Positions 1-11,529 are shown, counted from the first letter of the stretch. The stretch: 64,000 bases of DNA from Eonycteris spelaea (GCA_003508835.1 PUFA01000144.1:4340001-4404000); one strand, 5' to 3'. The notes: generated by a model from the letters alone, not told the origin. Program-made: numbers and translations.

Positions 1-174
1 GGCAAGGCCTTACTTCGAATCTTCTAGGTAGTTCAAGGGGTAAGGGGAAAGAGCTTTCTCTTGTGCCTGAATCTAAAATTGTCTTTAGCTCCAAGTAATC
101 TGAACACCACTGAGGCACAGCTTGAAGTAGCTCGTTCTGGATTCCCACACTGGTTACAAGGACTATTTAAATCT

Positions 175-925
175 TAAAATGGACTGATATACCACTTCAC
201 ACCCATTATGATGACTATAACTTAAAAAAAAGAAAATAACAAGGGTTGGTGTGGATGTGGAGAAATTGGAACCCTTGTGACTGCTGGTGGGAATGTAAAA
301 TGACGCAGCCGCTGTGGAAACCAGTATGGTGGCTCCTCAAAAAATTAAGCAAAGAACTACCGTTTGATCCAGCAATTCCATTTCTGGGAATATACCCCAA
401 AGAACTGAAACCAGGGATTCAAACAGATACTTGCACACCAACGTTCATAAAAGCATTATTCACAATAGCCGAAAGATGGAAACTACCCAACTGTCCATCA
501 ACAGATGGACATTTTGTTTAATCCATTCATCTGTTTTATGTATATATATATATATATATGAACATCATTCGACCTTAAAAAATGGAATTCTAACACAATG
601 CATAACATGATTGAAACTTGAAACGTTATGCAAACTGAAAGAAGCTAGACATGAAAGGACAAATATTGTATGATTCCATTTATATGAGGTACCCAGAAAG
701 GCAAAAACAGAGACAGAAATTAAGTAATGGCTGCAGGGGCTGGGGGTACCAGGGGAGTGGTGAGCTATTGTTTAATGGATGCAAAGCTTAAGTTTGGGAA
801 GATGAAAAAGTTCTGAAGGTAGATGGTGGTGATGGTTGCACAATAGTGTGAATTGCTCAATGCCACTGATTAAAATGGGAAAGTTTCTGTTATGTATATT
901 TTGCCACAATTAAAACAAATAAATA
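175..925 (+). mobile_element. L1 LINE 3' end (old, L1M-type)
   Basis: The stretch reads like the last part of L1 ORF2 and the 3' UTR in the + direction. It includes the typical conserved block around 245-500 (a degraded ORF2 C-terminus with the LLGIYP-like stretch near 385-400) and ends in an A-rich tail near 905-930. It has many stops and an internal TA repeat, so it is a dead copy. The subfamily is not resolved. Confidence 0.8.
541..559. repeat. (TA)n microsatellite
   Basis: An uninterrupted run of alternating T and A inside the L1 3' end. Confidence 0.9.
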
Positions 926-927
926 TT

Positions 928-1260
928 TTTAAAAGTGGAGTGACTTCATAGAGCCTACACAGGTAATTTCTAGATTGATGGTCAGAGATGTCTCTGAGGA
1001 AGTGACATTAAAGCTGAGCTCTGAATGACAGGAAGGAGCCAGGCGGTGGGGGAGGGAGAAACAGTACAGGCAAAAGTACAGACAGTGCAAAGCCCTATGG
1101 CAGGAATACATTTGGAGTATTCCAGAGACCTAAAGGCAGCCAATGTGGCGGGAGTTTGGAGGGCAAAGGAGGGAGAGCCGCTAGAAGGGCAGGTGCAGAG
1201 GTGAACACCATAACCACGGACAAGTCTTTCAGAAGTTTTTCTACAAAGGGAAACAAAAAC
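928..1260 (+). repeat. Ancient interspersed repeat, family not named
   Basis: This resembles a common old mammalian repeat with the pattern: two-residue GAGGAAGTGACATT-like core, 'gctgagctctgaatga', then 'caaagccctatggcagga' and 'ggcagccaatgtggc'. I recognise the consensus-like wording but not the family name with certainty. There is no coding content. Confidence 0.4.
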
Positions 1261-1489
1261 GGGGTAGGTATCAAAAAGGTCTGTGGGGAGATTTTTTTTT
1301 TCCTCCAAGATTGAAATATCCAGTAGGGAAAAAGAGTTGATGATGCTAAAGAGACAGGCAAAATCGTAAAACTAAAGACTTTGAGTATGTCTTTAGGGAA
1401 GGAATGAGATACAAGCCACCAGTGGAGTTTTGGGTGAGTGTTGATGCCAAAATAATTCCCTGTTCCTATATTTAACAATACTGGGACTG

Positions 1490-1890
1490 GGCATACTTTC
1501 CTGTCATGGTGTTAAACAATACTGAGATCAAGCCAAGATTACTTAGCTGAATGCACCAGGAAATACCTGCTCTCGAGAGGTAAGACTGAACCAACTAAAA
1601 TGACTTGGTGTTAAGACTCCTTCAAGACCCTCCCCCTTCACTAACGACTTCATCTCATGCCCACCACTCCAAAGCTGTTATACACTCTACATTCAATCCT
1701 AACCACTCCTCCTTGCAAGACCCACCTTAAGATCACCCAGCCCAGGCCCTAAAACTCTATAAATATCTCATCCTCATTTTCTTATTTTGAGACACTACTA
1801 AGATTTAGCAAGTGGTGTTCTCCCTTATTGCAGTTCATCAAACAAACTAAGGTTAACTTGATAAACACGTTTTTCTGATAGCCTTTTGGG
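1490..1890 (+). mobile_element. Possible solo LTR
   Basis: A TATA-like 'ctataaatatctc' near 1756-1770 is followed about 70 bases later by a stretch resembling the R/U5 junction of an endogenous retroviral LTR, with a decayed polyadenylation-like sequence near 1840-1850. This gives an LTR-like architecture, but no paired LTR or internal genes are visible and the borders are uncertain. Confidence 0.35.
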
Positions 1891-2037
1891 GCATTAACAC
1901 TGGCTGTTGAGGAGGCCAAGGATATTCATCCATCGGAACAGGGAGTAAGGTATAAATGCAAGTGTTTCGAAGTTTACATTGTGGGCAGGTGATGGAACCA
2001 TCTTTCAAAAATGTAAAAATTATGCTATGACTACCAT

Positions 2038-2535
2038 GTATTAGTTTCCTATTGCTGTTGTAACAAATTGCCACAAACTTAGTGGCGTGAAACACCACCA
2101 TGTATTATCTTACAGCTCTCTAGGTCAGAAGTCTGATGTGGGTCTCACTGGACTAAAATCAGTTTCAGCGGAGCTGTGTTCCTTCTGGACAACCTAGGGG
2201 ACAATCCATTTCCTTGCCTTTCCAGCTTCGGAAGGCTGAGTGCATTCTTTGCCTTGTGACCACCTTCCATCTGCAAAGCCAGGGATCCAGTCACTGTGAC
2301 CTCTGCTTTTGTCATTACATCTCCTTCTCTGACTCACTTTTCTGCATTCCTTTTCACTCAATAGATTCTTATAAGTCACCTCACATTGGGCCCACCTAGA
2401 ACATCCTGGATAATCTCCCATATCAGGATCCCTAAACACATCTGCAAAGTCCTTTTTGTCATGTAAGGTAACACATTTACAGATTCTAGGGATTAGGACT
2501 TGGACGTCTTGAGGCACTACTATTCTACCTACCAC
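2038..2535 (-). mobile_element. MLT1 solo LTR (ERVL-MaLR)
   Basis: On the + strand the segment opens with 'tattagtttcctattgctg' and continues with the 'acaaattgccacaaactta' block. It ends with the 'ttaggacttgga' stretch near 2490 and a short 3' remainder. This is the reverse complement of the MLT1 LTR consensus. It is a solitary LTR with no internal retroviral genes beside it. Confidence 0.85.
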
Positions 2536-2539
2536 ATAC

Positions 2540-3205
2540 TGTTATAAACCTGTGATACTGTCCTTTATAATAAATATATATTTTGATCTTTGTCCATGGT
2601 TCCTGGCTCACAGTTCCCCAAACCCTTGACATTTCTTCAGGGGTTAGAGTAGTGGGATCGTCTTTTGTTATGACATTTGGCCTTTTGTCCTCAAGTCCTT
2701 TCAACTGCACCTGAGTGTATATTAATAAGAGGCCTTCAGAAAAGCCTGTAGGCAACCTAAGGATGAGGGCTGGTTATCAAGGGAACCAACCATGTAACTA
2801 GAGAGTTGGAACTTTCAGCCCCACTCTCCAACCTTCAGGGAGGGGAGAGGTGCTGGAAATTGAGTTCAATCACCAATGGCCTGTGATTTAATCAATTATA
2901 CCTACGTAATAAAGCCTCCATAAAAATCTCTGAACTGTGAGGTTTGGAGAACTAAACCAAGATGCATCCATGTGCCAGGAGGGTGCTGCACCCCAGACTC
3001 CACGGGGATGGAAGCTCCGGTGTTCAGACCATCTGGACCAACCCCTTTGTATCTCTTCATCTGCCTGTTCATTTGTATCATTTAAAATCCTATGTAATAA
3101 ACCAGTAATCTAGTAAGTAAACTGGTTTCCTGAGTTCTGTGAGCCCATCTAGCAAATTAATCAAACTTGTCGAGAGAGTTGTGGGAACTTCCCATCTACA
3201 GATGG
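2540..3205 (+). mobile_element. Old ERV solo LTR (probably ERVL class)
   Basis: The + strand has the layout of a mammalian LTR. It has a 5' part with 'gatactgtcctttataata', a middle part with 'ccaatggcctgtgatttaat' and 'aataaagcctccataaaa', and a 3' part with 'aataaaccagtaatctagta' giving a polyadenylation signal near 3094. I recognise the repeat as a dispersed LTR but cannot give the family name with confidence. Confidence 0.6.
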
Positions 3206-3217
3206 TTTGATCATAAG

Positions 3218-4290
3218 CAATGTTGGGAGGGTGTGGGGAAGCAGGCATCTTCTATATTGCTGGTGGAAGTATAAATTAAAAACAGCAGCCCTTCCCCCTC
3301 CCCTTTCCCTGGGTTATCTCACCCCTTATCCACCTGGAGGATTTTCTAAGAACAGCTGAAATAAGGTCATGGCCATCTACTTAAAGCAAAGAGGCCCCAA
3401 ATTCTGAGAGAAGACTCAGCCAAGTCCACTCGATGCTAAGAGGAGCCAGTGAGGCACAGTGCGTCCCAGCTTGTACGTAGCAACGCATCCACGTCCACGG
3501 GGTGATCCTGGGTGGGCCTCTTTGGCATCCTGCCAAGTAAGAATTGCCATAAGAAATTCTGAGAATTTTTATAAGAGTTTATCTGAGCCAAACTAATGAC
3601 ATATGTCCAGGAGCAAAAACTCAAATGCTCCTCAGAATAACAGTTTTGCAGTGTCTTTTGTGTATTTGAAATTAAGGAGGAGACATAAGGAAAATTACAT
3701 GAAGGTGGGAGAAAGTAAGGCAGGAATGGATTACAGGATAGTTAGGATTATCTGCTCTCTTGTGGGTGGTTACAGTCTTAGAAGAAAAGGTCTAAAAAGA
3801 GGCACTTGGAAGTGTTAACCTAGATGCACAGAAACAATGGACAGAATTTGCCAAAGGCAAAGATAAGCCTTTTAGTAAAGAAGTTGTATGCCTGGGGCAT
3901 GACTACCCTGCATGACCTGCCCAGTTAGGAATTTATGATCACATCACCCTGTGAGGTTACTTTCATAGAACTCCTTCCCCTCCCCCCACCCCCACAAACA
4001 TTTAAGGAAGGCCATTTGGCAGTATAAATCAAAGTGACAAGTGCCAATATTTTTTAATCTGACAATTGCACTTCTAGGAATTTATTCTACAAACATTCTC
4101 ACTCATATATAAATGACATATCATTCGTGTACCATTGTAGTAATTGCAAAAGATTAGAAACTTAAATTTTCATCAGAAGAAAAATGGTTAAATTACAGTA
4201 AATCCATATACTAGAGTAATACACACCAGTTAAAAACAAATGAGGAAGCTTTCAATGTATTGAATCAATAACCTCCTAGATATAGATATA
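3218..4290 (+). mobile_element. L1ME-like LINE fragment, split by an insertion
   Basis: The L1 3' region starts with 'ttgctggtggaagtataaat' at about 3257 and is cut at about 3282. It resumes at about 4008 with 'ccatttggcagtataaatc' and continues through 'cacttctaggaatttattct' to about 4260. The two pieces are adjacent in a normal L1ME-type 3' region, so the intervening ~720 bases look like a later insertion (see the LTR entry). Confidence 0.6.
3283..4005 (-). mobile_element. ERV LTR inserted in the L1 (family A, copy 1)
   Basis: The segment 3540-3960 is clearly related to 15745-16310 and, in reverse complement, to 15061-15450. Shared landmarks are 'gcccagttaggaatttatga' near 3919, the 'acaatggaca' block near 3832, and 'gtttatctgagcca' near 3577. 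Judged from the copy at 15061, which carries an AATAAA near its 3' end, the LTR sense here is the minus strand. The left part (3283-3540) is less certain. Confidence 0.55.
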
Positions 4291-4309
4291 TAGATATGTA
4301 GATATATAG

Positions 4310-5180
4310 ATAGATATAAAACTTTTAACTTTAAAATAGTTTTAGATTTGGAGAAAATTTGTGAAAATAGTATACAGAGTTCCTGTATACCCCTCACCCA
4401 GTTTCATTTTCCCCTTGTGTTATATATAGTACATTGTCAAAACTAAGAAACCAGTATTGAAACATTCCAGATTTCATTCAGATTCCATTGGTTTTTTCCA
4501 TTAATGTCCTCTACTTCAGAATCCAATCTAGGACACCACACCGCATTAACCATCATGTCTCTTAGTCTTCTTTAATCTGTGACAGTTGTTCAGGCTTTCC
4601 TTTTCCTGACCTTGGTGATTTTGAAGAATAATACTGGTCAGGTATTTCATAGGATATCCCTCAATTTGAGTTTTGCTGATGTTCTTATGACTAGACTGTG
4701 GTTATGAGTTTCTGGAAAGAATATCACTGAGGTGAGGTGGCTTCTTATTGCATCACAGTAGGAGGCACATGACATCACTGGTGATATTTACTCTGATCGC
4801 ATGGTAAAGGCAGCGTTCGCCAGGTTTCTCCACTGCAATGTGACTATATTTCCCTCTCCAAACTAAATAAAGTCCACCATCATGTGTGGAAGGGGCACTA
4901 AGTTCTGTCTCCTAGAGGAGAAAATATTCACGTATGTTCAATAAATTCTTGGTTACAAAAAGATTTCTTCCATCTCCATTTACTTGTTTATTCAAACATA
5001 TATGTTATCACTATGGACACATGTACATTAATTTTAGGTTAAGTAATAATCCAATGTTATTTATTTTATTGCTCACATCGTTCTAGCTTTGACCACTGGG
5101 AGCTCGTTCAGGTTGGGTCTTGTGTCCTTTTGATTTGTCACCATCCTGTTGTTTTTGAGCACTTCCTTACTTTTGATTCT
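4310..5180. mobile_element. L1M-type LINE segment (copy 1)
   Basis: The stretch begins with 'agttttagatttggagaaaa' and runs through 'acccctcacccagtttc', 'caccatcatgtgtgg' and 'agctttgaccactgggagct'. The same consensus order is seen again at 11530-12640, so these are two copies of one L1M region. There is no open coding content. A short internal AATAAA near 4865 is part of the repeat. Confidence 0.7.
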
Positions 5181-5640
5181 GTTGCCTGGAGGACAGCCAC
5201 TAGTCTCCCTCTCCTTCTTCAGTAGCCTCTGGCATTTCCTCTCCTTTTGCCTGTAGCCCTCCTACCCCTTCCCCTGGGACTGGGCTAAACTGGTCCTTTG
5301 TAAAGGGGTGAAGTCAGAAAACACCACACCTCAACTGTGTTGGTTCTGAAGACAATTAAGAGGCCCTGCATGAAAGCCCAGGGGTCTTGCTCCCAAACCT
5401 CCTTCCAACTATGGTGCACTAAGTCCTCGGGGCTTGCAGGTGGGGCCTACATCTGTCACATGACCACTGTCGCCATGGCACTCTGGTGCAAATTCTCCAA
5501 GGACGAGGACCCAGGGAGCTTGTCTACAGGGGAGCAGCTAGCTAGCTTTTCTCCAGGGTTCTCAGAGAGCCTGGCTAGATGAAGTAACAGACTTGTTTAG
5601 CTAGAGGGACCCACACCTTGGGATCTCACTCTTCTTACCT
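5180..5640. other. Stretch without recognised features
   Basis: Ordinary mixed-composition sequence, partly the tail of the L1M segment. The + strand frame at 5337-5582 is open for 81 codons but shows no recognisable domain, splice context or codon bias. No gene is called. Confidence 0.4.
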
Positions 5641-5649
5641 CATCTGTTC

Positions 5650-6112
5650 TACAGTAGTACCCCCTTACCCACAGGGATACATTCCAAACCCCCCAGAGGA
5701 GGTCTGAAACTGCAGATAGCCAAACTACATAAATACTATGATTTTTTCCTATACATACATACCTGTGATAAACTTCAGTCTATAAATTAGGCACAGAAAG
5801 AGATTAAAAATGGTAACTAATAATAAAATAGAATAATTATAACAATATAATAAAACTTATGCAAATGTGGTCTGTTTATCTCTCTCTCAAAACATCACAG
5901 TACATTATTGTACTGTGAGAGAGAAAGAAACTTTCTTCTATATCTAGTTTTTCAGGATTATCCAAGTCTTACGGCTCCCTCTTTCAACCATCTAAGTCGG
6001 GGAACTGTCATAGCTTTAATGGAGGGTCATCTGAATGTTCTGTGGTCATCACCTTTGGCATCCTTGAGATGCACATCATTTTCCCCTCCCGGACCTGTCA
6101 CCTGCCACGGAC
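5650..6112 (+). mobile_element. Tigger/MER2-like DNA transposon fragment
   Basis: It begins at a TA dinucleotide with 'cagtagtacccccttaccc', close to the terminal sequence of TcMar-Tigger elements. It continues with the 'ttttttcctatacatacata' and 'aattaggcacagaaagagat' blocks typical of this nonautonomous family. The far end is degraded and no transposase frame is left. Confidence 0.7.
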
Positions 6113-7270
6113 CATGCTGACATTAGCTTAGTGGGCTTTCCCCACACTTCCAATTTGGGGAGCTACACTACTGGCCCAGACCTCAAGGCTACTTCTATCT
6201 CCAGCCCTCTCTAGCCACTTTTCTGCAAGTTTGCATATTCTGGGCCTCTAGTCCTTTGACAATCTTGATTCTTACCAGGCTGCCAGGGACTGACTTCTGT
6301 AAGCCTTGCTGCCTCCTTGTTCTCCCCAGACAACCTCTACTCTAGATTTTACACCCCTAACTGGAAAGTGAGGAGTGGGGGGCCCATGCCCTCTTTGGAG
6401 GGAGCTCCAACTCTGGAGGTGCAATGCAGAAGGCAGGGTGCTTCTCAAACCAATGATTCTGGTGTTTTCCCCAACAGCTCTAGACTGAGGCTGCATAATT
6501 CGAATCCACCAGGCGTCACCTGCTCTTTAGCGCCACCTCGTGGTGGCTTGACAGGCTGGGGGTAAACCCTATTTGGGATGACGATGTTGTGCAAGTGGTC
6601 CTCCACTGGCTGGGGGAACTCCCAAGAGAGCGACAGTCTTCCTGGGATCCGCCTGGTTTGATGGCACCTGCTTTGTTGAGTGACCTGGGGACAGGGCCAG
6701 GAGAATATCGAGAACACCTTCCACTTCCCGGTTTCCAAAAATAAGATGGCCTGAGTTTTCACAGCACGGCCAAACATTCTACCAACAAAGATAACTTTAA
6801 CTCCACCTCAGCCTGTAGAGAATAGAAAGCAATCACCAATTATGCTATGCATCTGATCAGAATTCACACGGTGGTGCAGCGTGTTACTGTTGGCATTTAC
6901 TCATTATCCTTCCACATGTGCTATGGGTACTTAGCAACAGCCCCTCTTGGTAAATGTCTGCGTCCCCTTTCCCAGACAAGTAGGGATCCAGGATACCCAG
7001 TGCTGGGGTCAGACAGAGCAGGAACACAGGAGGCGGCAGCAGGGAGGAGTAAGATCCAACTCCCAACCAGTCCACCCTGCCAACTCTGGCATGGAAGAGA
7101 AGAGAAAGGAGGAGTGGAGGAGAGAGAAAGAAGTAGACACCTGAAAGGCAGAAGGCAACAAACAGGAGAAATGGTTGGAGGGGTTCCCTAAATCAAAGTG
7201 GCTAGTAATCTCATGGGCAGCATTCATTGCCTATGAGAATATAGGCATATTTAATCGTTTTGCTTAAATT
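6112..7270. other. Unique stretch, no gene recognised
   Basis: About 1.1 kb of mixed GC sequence in which I recognise no repeat or coding exon. Several reading frames of 70-114 codons cross it on both strands, but they overlap each other and none has a recognisable domain. A CTCF-like motif lies at 6529-6543. Confidence 0.4.
6529..6543 (-). promoter_or_regulatory. CTCF-like motif
   Basis: The + strand reads agcgccacctcgtgg. Its reverse complement ccacgaggtggcgct fits the CTCF core at essentially every informative position. Orientation is minus. Occupancy cannot be judged from sequence. Confidence 0.55.
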
Positions 7271-7418
7271 TTATTTTGTCTGGCATTAAATTTGGTAGCC
7301 ATCTTTACACCCACATTTTAAAACAATATACTTTATTGTGGAAAAATAAGGATATTTGGGGAAAGTGTATTTTATATATTTTCTCTATCCATCCATCTAT
7401 AGATATTACCATTTCTTT

Positions 7419-7453
7419 GCGTGCGTGTGCGTGTGCACGCGCGCATGCACACG
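7419..7453. repeat. Alternating purine-pyrimidine (GT/GC) tract
   Basis: A run of GT and GC dinucleotides with an almost strict purine-pyrimidine alternation, containing a GCGCGC core near 7438-7443. Such sequence favours Z-DNA. It lies directly against the MLT1 LTR that follows. Confidence 0.75.
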
Positions 7454-7454
7454 T

Positions 7455-7828
7455 TTCCTAGGGCTGCTGTAACAAATTACCACAAACCAGGTGGCTTAAA
7501 ATGACAGAAATGTATTCTCTCAGAGTTACAGTAGGCAAGTCTAAAATCAAGGTGTCAGCAGGGCGGTGCTCCCTTCAAAGCCCCTAGGAGAGAACAGTTT
7601 GCCTCTCCCAGCTTCCGGCGGCTCCAGGCATTCCTTGGCTTGCGGCTGCATTACTCTAACTCCATCTTCATATGGCCATGGCCTTTTCTATCAGGACATC
7701 TTCTCTCTCTCTCCATGAGAATAATCCAGGATAATCACATCTCCAGATCACAATTTAATTTAAATTTACATCTACAAGGACTCACTTTCCAGCTAAGGTC
7801 ATATTCACAGAGCCAGGTGTTAGGATGT

Positions 7829-7830
<2 letters not shown>
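7455..7830 (-). mobile_element. MLT1 solo LTR, second copy
   Basis: On the + strand it opens with 'tttcctagggctgctgtaac' and continues with 'aaggtgtcagcagggcggtg', 'gcattccttggcttgcggct' and 'aaggtcatattcacagagcc'. This is the reverse complement of the MLT1 consensus, and better preserved than the copy at 2038. A CA repeat takes the place of its last bases. Confidence 0.9.

Positions 7831-7864
<34 letters not shown>
7829..7864. repeat. (CA)n microsatellite
   Basis: About 18 uninterrupted CA units, followed by a purine-rich run of GA/GGA to about 7898. Confidence 0.95.
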
Positions 7865-7866
<2 letters not shown>

Positions 7867-8389
7867 GAGGAAAGGAAAGAAAGGAGAGAAAGGGAGAGAG
7901 CTCTCACACTTATAACTTTTTAGTACTGTAATAAATGCTATAGTGAACATCCTAGCAAAAGTCTAGCTTCTAAAGGTATGTACTGGACAATTTGTTGTTT
8001 TTACCACTCCACGTATTGCTCCTTCTTTTGATAACACTAACCTTACTATTCTTGGAGAACTAACCTTCCCCTATTAGATACTATTTGATGAAACCATCAG
8101 GGAAGATGCATTGAACTTTTATAGATTAAAAAAAAAAATAGACATGACACCTGACCTAGGCTAATTTTATGCTTGCTCCAAGGCAACTTAAATTTTAAGC
8201 AAAATGATAAGACTGAAAACAGCTGTAAGATGATTCATCTAGTAACTGATTCACCTGTATTTGATTCACTGCTTTTTATTACCTGGTTCAGAAAAGCAAC
8301 CCCAGAGCCACATGAGGTTCCTGCCCTTCTTAGACCTGGTGTTGCAGTGGTTTGTTACATGTGAATTGTGAGTCTATTTGCCCTTGTGT

Positions 8390-8940
8390 GAACTAGATTT
8401 GAAGTATATTACATGTGTGTAAAATGGCTCCACTAATGTTAAACCTTAGAAATGTAACCAACTTGTTTTGCCGAACCCCAAGAGTGAAGTTGTTTTGACC
8501 AAGAGTGATAACCAGACATCTGTGCACCTGGCTGAAAAGACACTGAAGACGTCAGAGCTACACATAAAATCTCCAGGACTCTCTGCCTGAATCAGAGCAC
8601 TCTCTCTGTTTCACAAGAGTGTGTTTCTCCGTCCCTTGATTTACTTCTTGGCCTAAGACTCTGCCCATCCAAACGAGAGGCCTCTTCGCCGATCGATGGT
8701 TGATGGACCGGCAACTGACCCAGCATTGATATGGAGTCGTCCCTGCTTATCCTGTGTCTGTCTCAGCCAGCATCGCCGGGTGGTCTGCTAGGACTGAAAG
8801 CCATCAGGATCTGGTATGAATAAACCCTAGCATGCTTGCAATCTTATTCGTTGTGTGTCTGCATTCTTACTTATTGTTGTCTCGCTGGGCTCTTCATATG
8901 TAAGTACATTAAGCAAAGTGCTGTCGCGGGTTCAAACTGG
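8390..8940 (+). mobile_element. LTR-like segment with retained CpGs
   Basis: A polyadenylation signal AATAAA lies at about 8819. It is preceded by a GC-richer region with several CpG dinucleotides (8650-8790) and followed by a GT/T-rich stretch (8845-8890). This is the U3-R-U5 layout of a retroviral LTR. I do not recognise the family. The left border may extend to about 8090. No internal retroviral genes are visible next to it. Confidence 0.45.
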
Positions 8941-9540
8941 CTCAAGGGCCTTAAAGAACAAGCGAAACCACCTGTGCATAAGTCCAAAAAAGAGTTTAAC
9001 TTGGACACCTGGCTTTTCAGCTTTTTCTTTTAGTGCTGTGAGCTGAACCAAAAATTTGTTTGTTTTGTTTTGTCTGAATTGATGTCTGATTTTTGCAAAC
9101 AAAGATCCTTAATTCCTACAAACTGAATTCTTGATTCATTTTTTTCTTTGCTTTCTAATAGAATATATTTAATAATATAAATTTTCCTCTGAGAACTGAG
9201 GTTGTTCATGTGTAAAGTAGTGTTCTTACTGTTATTGTTTTCTGAATAGATTTTTATTTTTTCTTTGAACTAAGTTATTTGGAAAGGTTGTTTTAGAATT
9301 TCAACTAATTTTTCTGAACATTATTTTATTGCTATTTTTTTCATTTTGTTACATTCTGTTAAGAGAATTTCAGGGATTTAGAGAGAGCTTTATGTACATG
9401 ATGAATTTTTATAAATGTTCTTTGGATAATTAAAAAATAAGTATCATCTATTTGTGCATAGGAAAATCTCTTTTTATACACACATACATATATATAAAAT
9501 CTTTTAAGTCAAATTTGTAACTGTGTTGTTCAAATCTCTT
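8940..9540. other. AT-rich stretch, nothing recognised
   Basis: T-rich, low-complexity sequence between the LTR-like segment and the L1 that follows. No gene or named repeat is recognised. Confidence 0.4.
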
Positions 9541-10132
9541 TTACTGTTATCCTGATACCCAAGCAAGAGACACTGGAAGGAAACTACAGACCAATATCCC
9601 TTATGAATATAGATGGAAAAATCCTCAACATCTTAGCAATCTGAATTCAGTGGCATATTAAAAGGAATATAACCATTACCAAGTAAGATTTATGCCAGGA
9701 ATGACTAGTTGGTTCAACATAGGAAAATTAATCAATGTATACACCATATTAATAGAATAAAGTGGGGAAACCCACATGATCATCTCAACTGATACAGAAA
9801 AATTATTTGACAAAAGCCAACATTCTTTTATGATAAAAACACACAACAAAATAGGAATGGATGGGTACTTCTTCAACATGATAAAGGATATATATAAAAA
9901 TGCACAGCTAACATCATATTCAATGATGCAAAAGACTAATAACTTTTTCCCTAAAATCAGGAAAAAGACAAGGATGCCTGTTTTTACCATTTCTCTTCAA
10001 CCCTGCACTAGAAGTTCAAACTAAAGCAATTAGGCAAGAAAATAAAATAAAAGGCACCTGAATTGAAACAGAAGAAGTAAATGTACCTCTGTATACAGAT
10101 GACATTAACCTTATTTATGGAAAACCTGAAAA

Positions 10133-10169
<37 letters not shown>

Positions 10170-10870
10170 TTAGAGTTGATAAATTCGGCAAAGTTATAGG
10201 ACACAAAATCAACACATAAAAACTAGTTACATTTCTATATACTAGCAGTGAACAGTCCAAAAAGGAAATTAGAAAAAAAAATCCCTTAAAATATCATCAA
10301 AAAGAAAATACTTAGGAATTAAGTTAGCTAAGGAGGCAGAAGACTTACATACTGAAAACTACAAAACGTTGCTGAAAGAAATTAAAGAAGACCTAAAGAA
10401 CATGGGAAAATATCCCATGTTCATGGGTTGGAAAACTGATATACAGAGTCAATGGACTCCCTATCAAAATCCCAATGCATTTTTTTTTTGTCTTTTCAGA
10501 AATAGAAAACCTCATCCCAAATTCATATAGAATTTCATAGGACCCTGAATAATTACAACAATCTTGAAAAAGAGGATAAAGTTTAAGAACTCATACAAGT
10601 TACTGTAAAGCTACGGTCATCAAAACAGTATGATACTGGCATATGAGTAGACATACAGACCAACAGAGTAGAATTGAGAGCCCAGATGTAAATCCTTACA
10701 TCTATGATCAATTGATTTTTAACAAGGGTACCAAGGCCCTTCAATGGGGGAAAGGTCAGTCCCTTCAACAAAGTATTATGGGGAAATAGGGTATCCACAA
10801 ACAAACAAACAAATGAAGTTGGACCTTTAGCTCATGGCATATACAAAAATTAATTCAAAATGGTTCATAA
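9540..10870 (+). mobile_element. L1 LINE ORF2 remnant (reverse transcriptase region)
   Basis: The order of conserved stretches matches the L1 ORF2 reverse-transcriptase domain. 'agacactggaaggaaactac' near 9568 is followed by the block around 9690-9800 and by an open remnant at 9776-10024 whose translation starts MIISTDTEKLFDKSQHSFM. After a CA repeat come 'gttgataaattcggcaaagt' and 'atttctatatactagcagtg'. Frameshifts and stops show an inactive copy. The segment ends near 10870, where it meets an L1 in the opposite orientation. Confidence 0.9.
10135..10164. repeat. (CA)n microsatellite within L1
   Basis: About 15 CA units interrupting the L1 ORF2 remnant. Confidence 0.95.
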
Positions 10871-11335
10871 CTTAAAAAGCTAAAACTATAAAACTCATAC
10901 AGTTGTGCAACCATCAACATAATCCAGTTTTAGAACATTTCTATCACCCCAGTAAGTTCTTTCATGCTGATCTGCAACTACCTCTTGCTTCCACCCTCAG
11001 TCTTGGACAACCGTTGATTTGCTCTCTCTCTCTCTATTGTTTTGCTTTTTTCTAGAAATTTTATATAAATGGAATAGTAAAAAAATACAATTTGTGTCTG
11101 GCTTCTTTCATGATGTTCACTTATGTTGCAGCATGTATCGGGACTGTTCCTTTTTATTGCTGAGTAGTATTCCATTGTATGGATACACCATTTTTTGTTT
11201 ATCTATTCACCAGTTGATGGACGTTCAAATTGTTTCCACTTTGGAGCTATTGTGAATAATGCTACCAGGAACACTTGCATACAAGTCATCTTCTCATTTC
11301 TCTTGGGTAGATGCCTAGAAGTGGAACTGCCAGTC
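10870..11335 (-). mobile_element. L1 LINE 3' end, reverse orientation
   Basis: The minus strand encodes the familiar L1 ORF2 C-terminal MEYYSAIKRNS stretch near 11145-11175 (reverse strand). The + strand shows the matching reverse-complement blocks 'tattccattgtatggataca' and 'gaagtggaactgccag'. With the + strand L1 before it, the two copies meet tail to tail. Confidence 0.85.
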
Positions 11336-11529
11336 GATCACTTAAATTTTATTATTAATGATTTACCATAGTTGCTTTATAACATATACATCCATCTAGG
11401 TCATCCCTCTATTCTTCCATTAATGCACCTAACTTTTTGGATGTATTTTAAAGTAAATGGCAGACATAAAAATACATCTACCTAAATTCAAGTAATTTTT
11501 TAAAAGAAAAGGATTAAAGACTAGGTCTT

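Noticed and set aside
9776..10024. Host gene from the 82-codon + strand frame
   Set aside because: The translation is an L1 reverse-transcriptase remnant.
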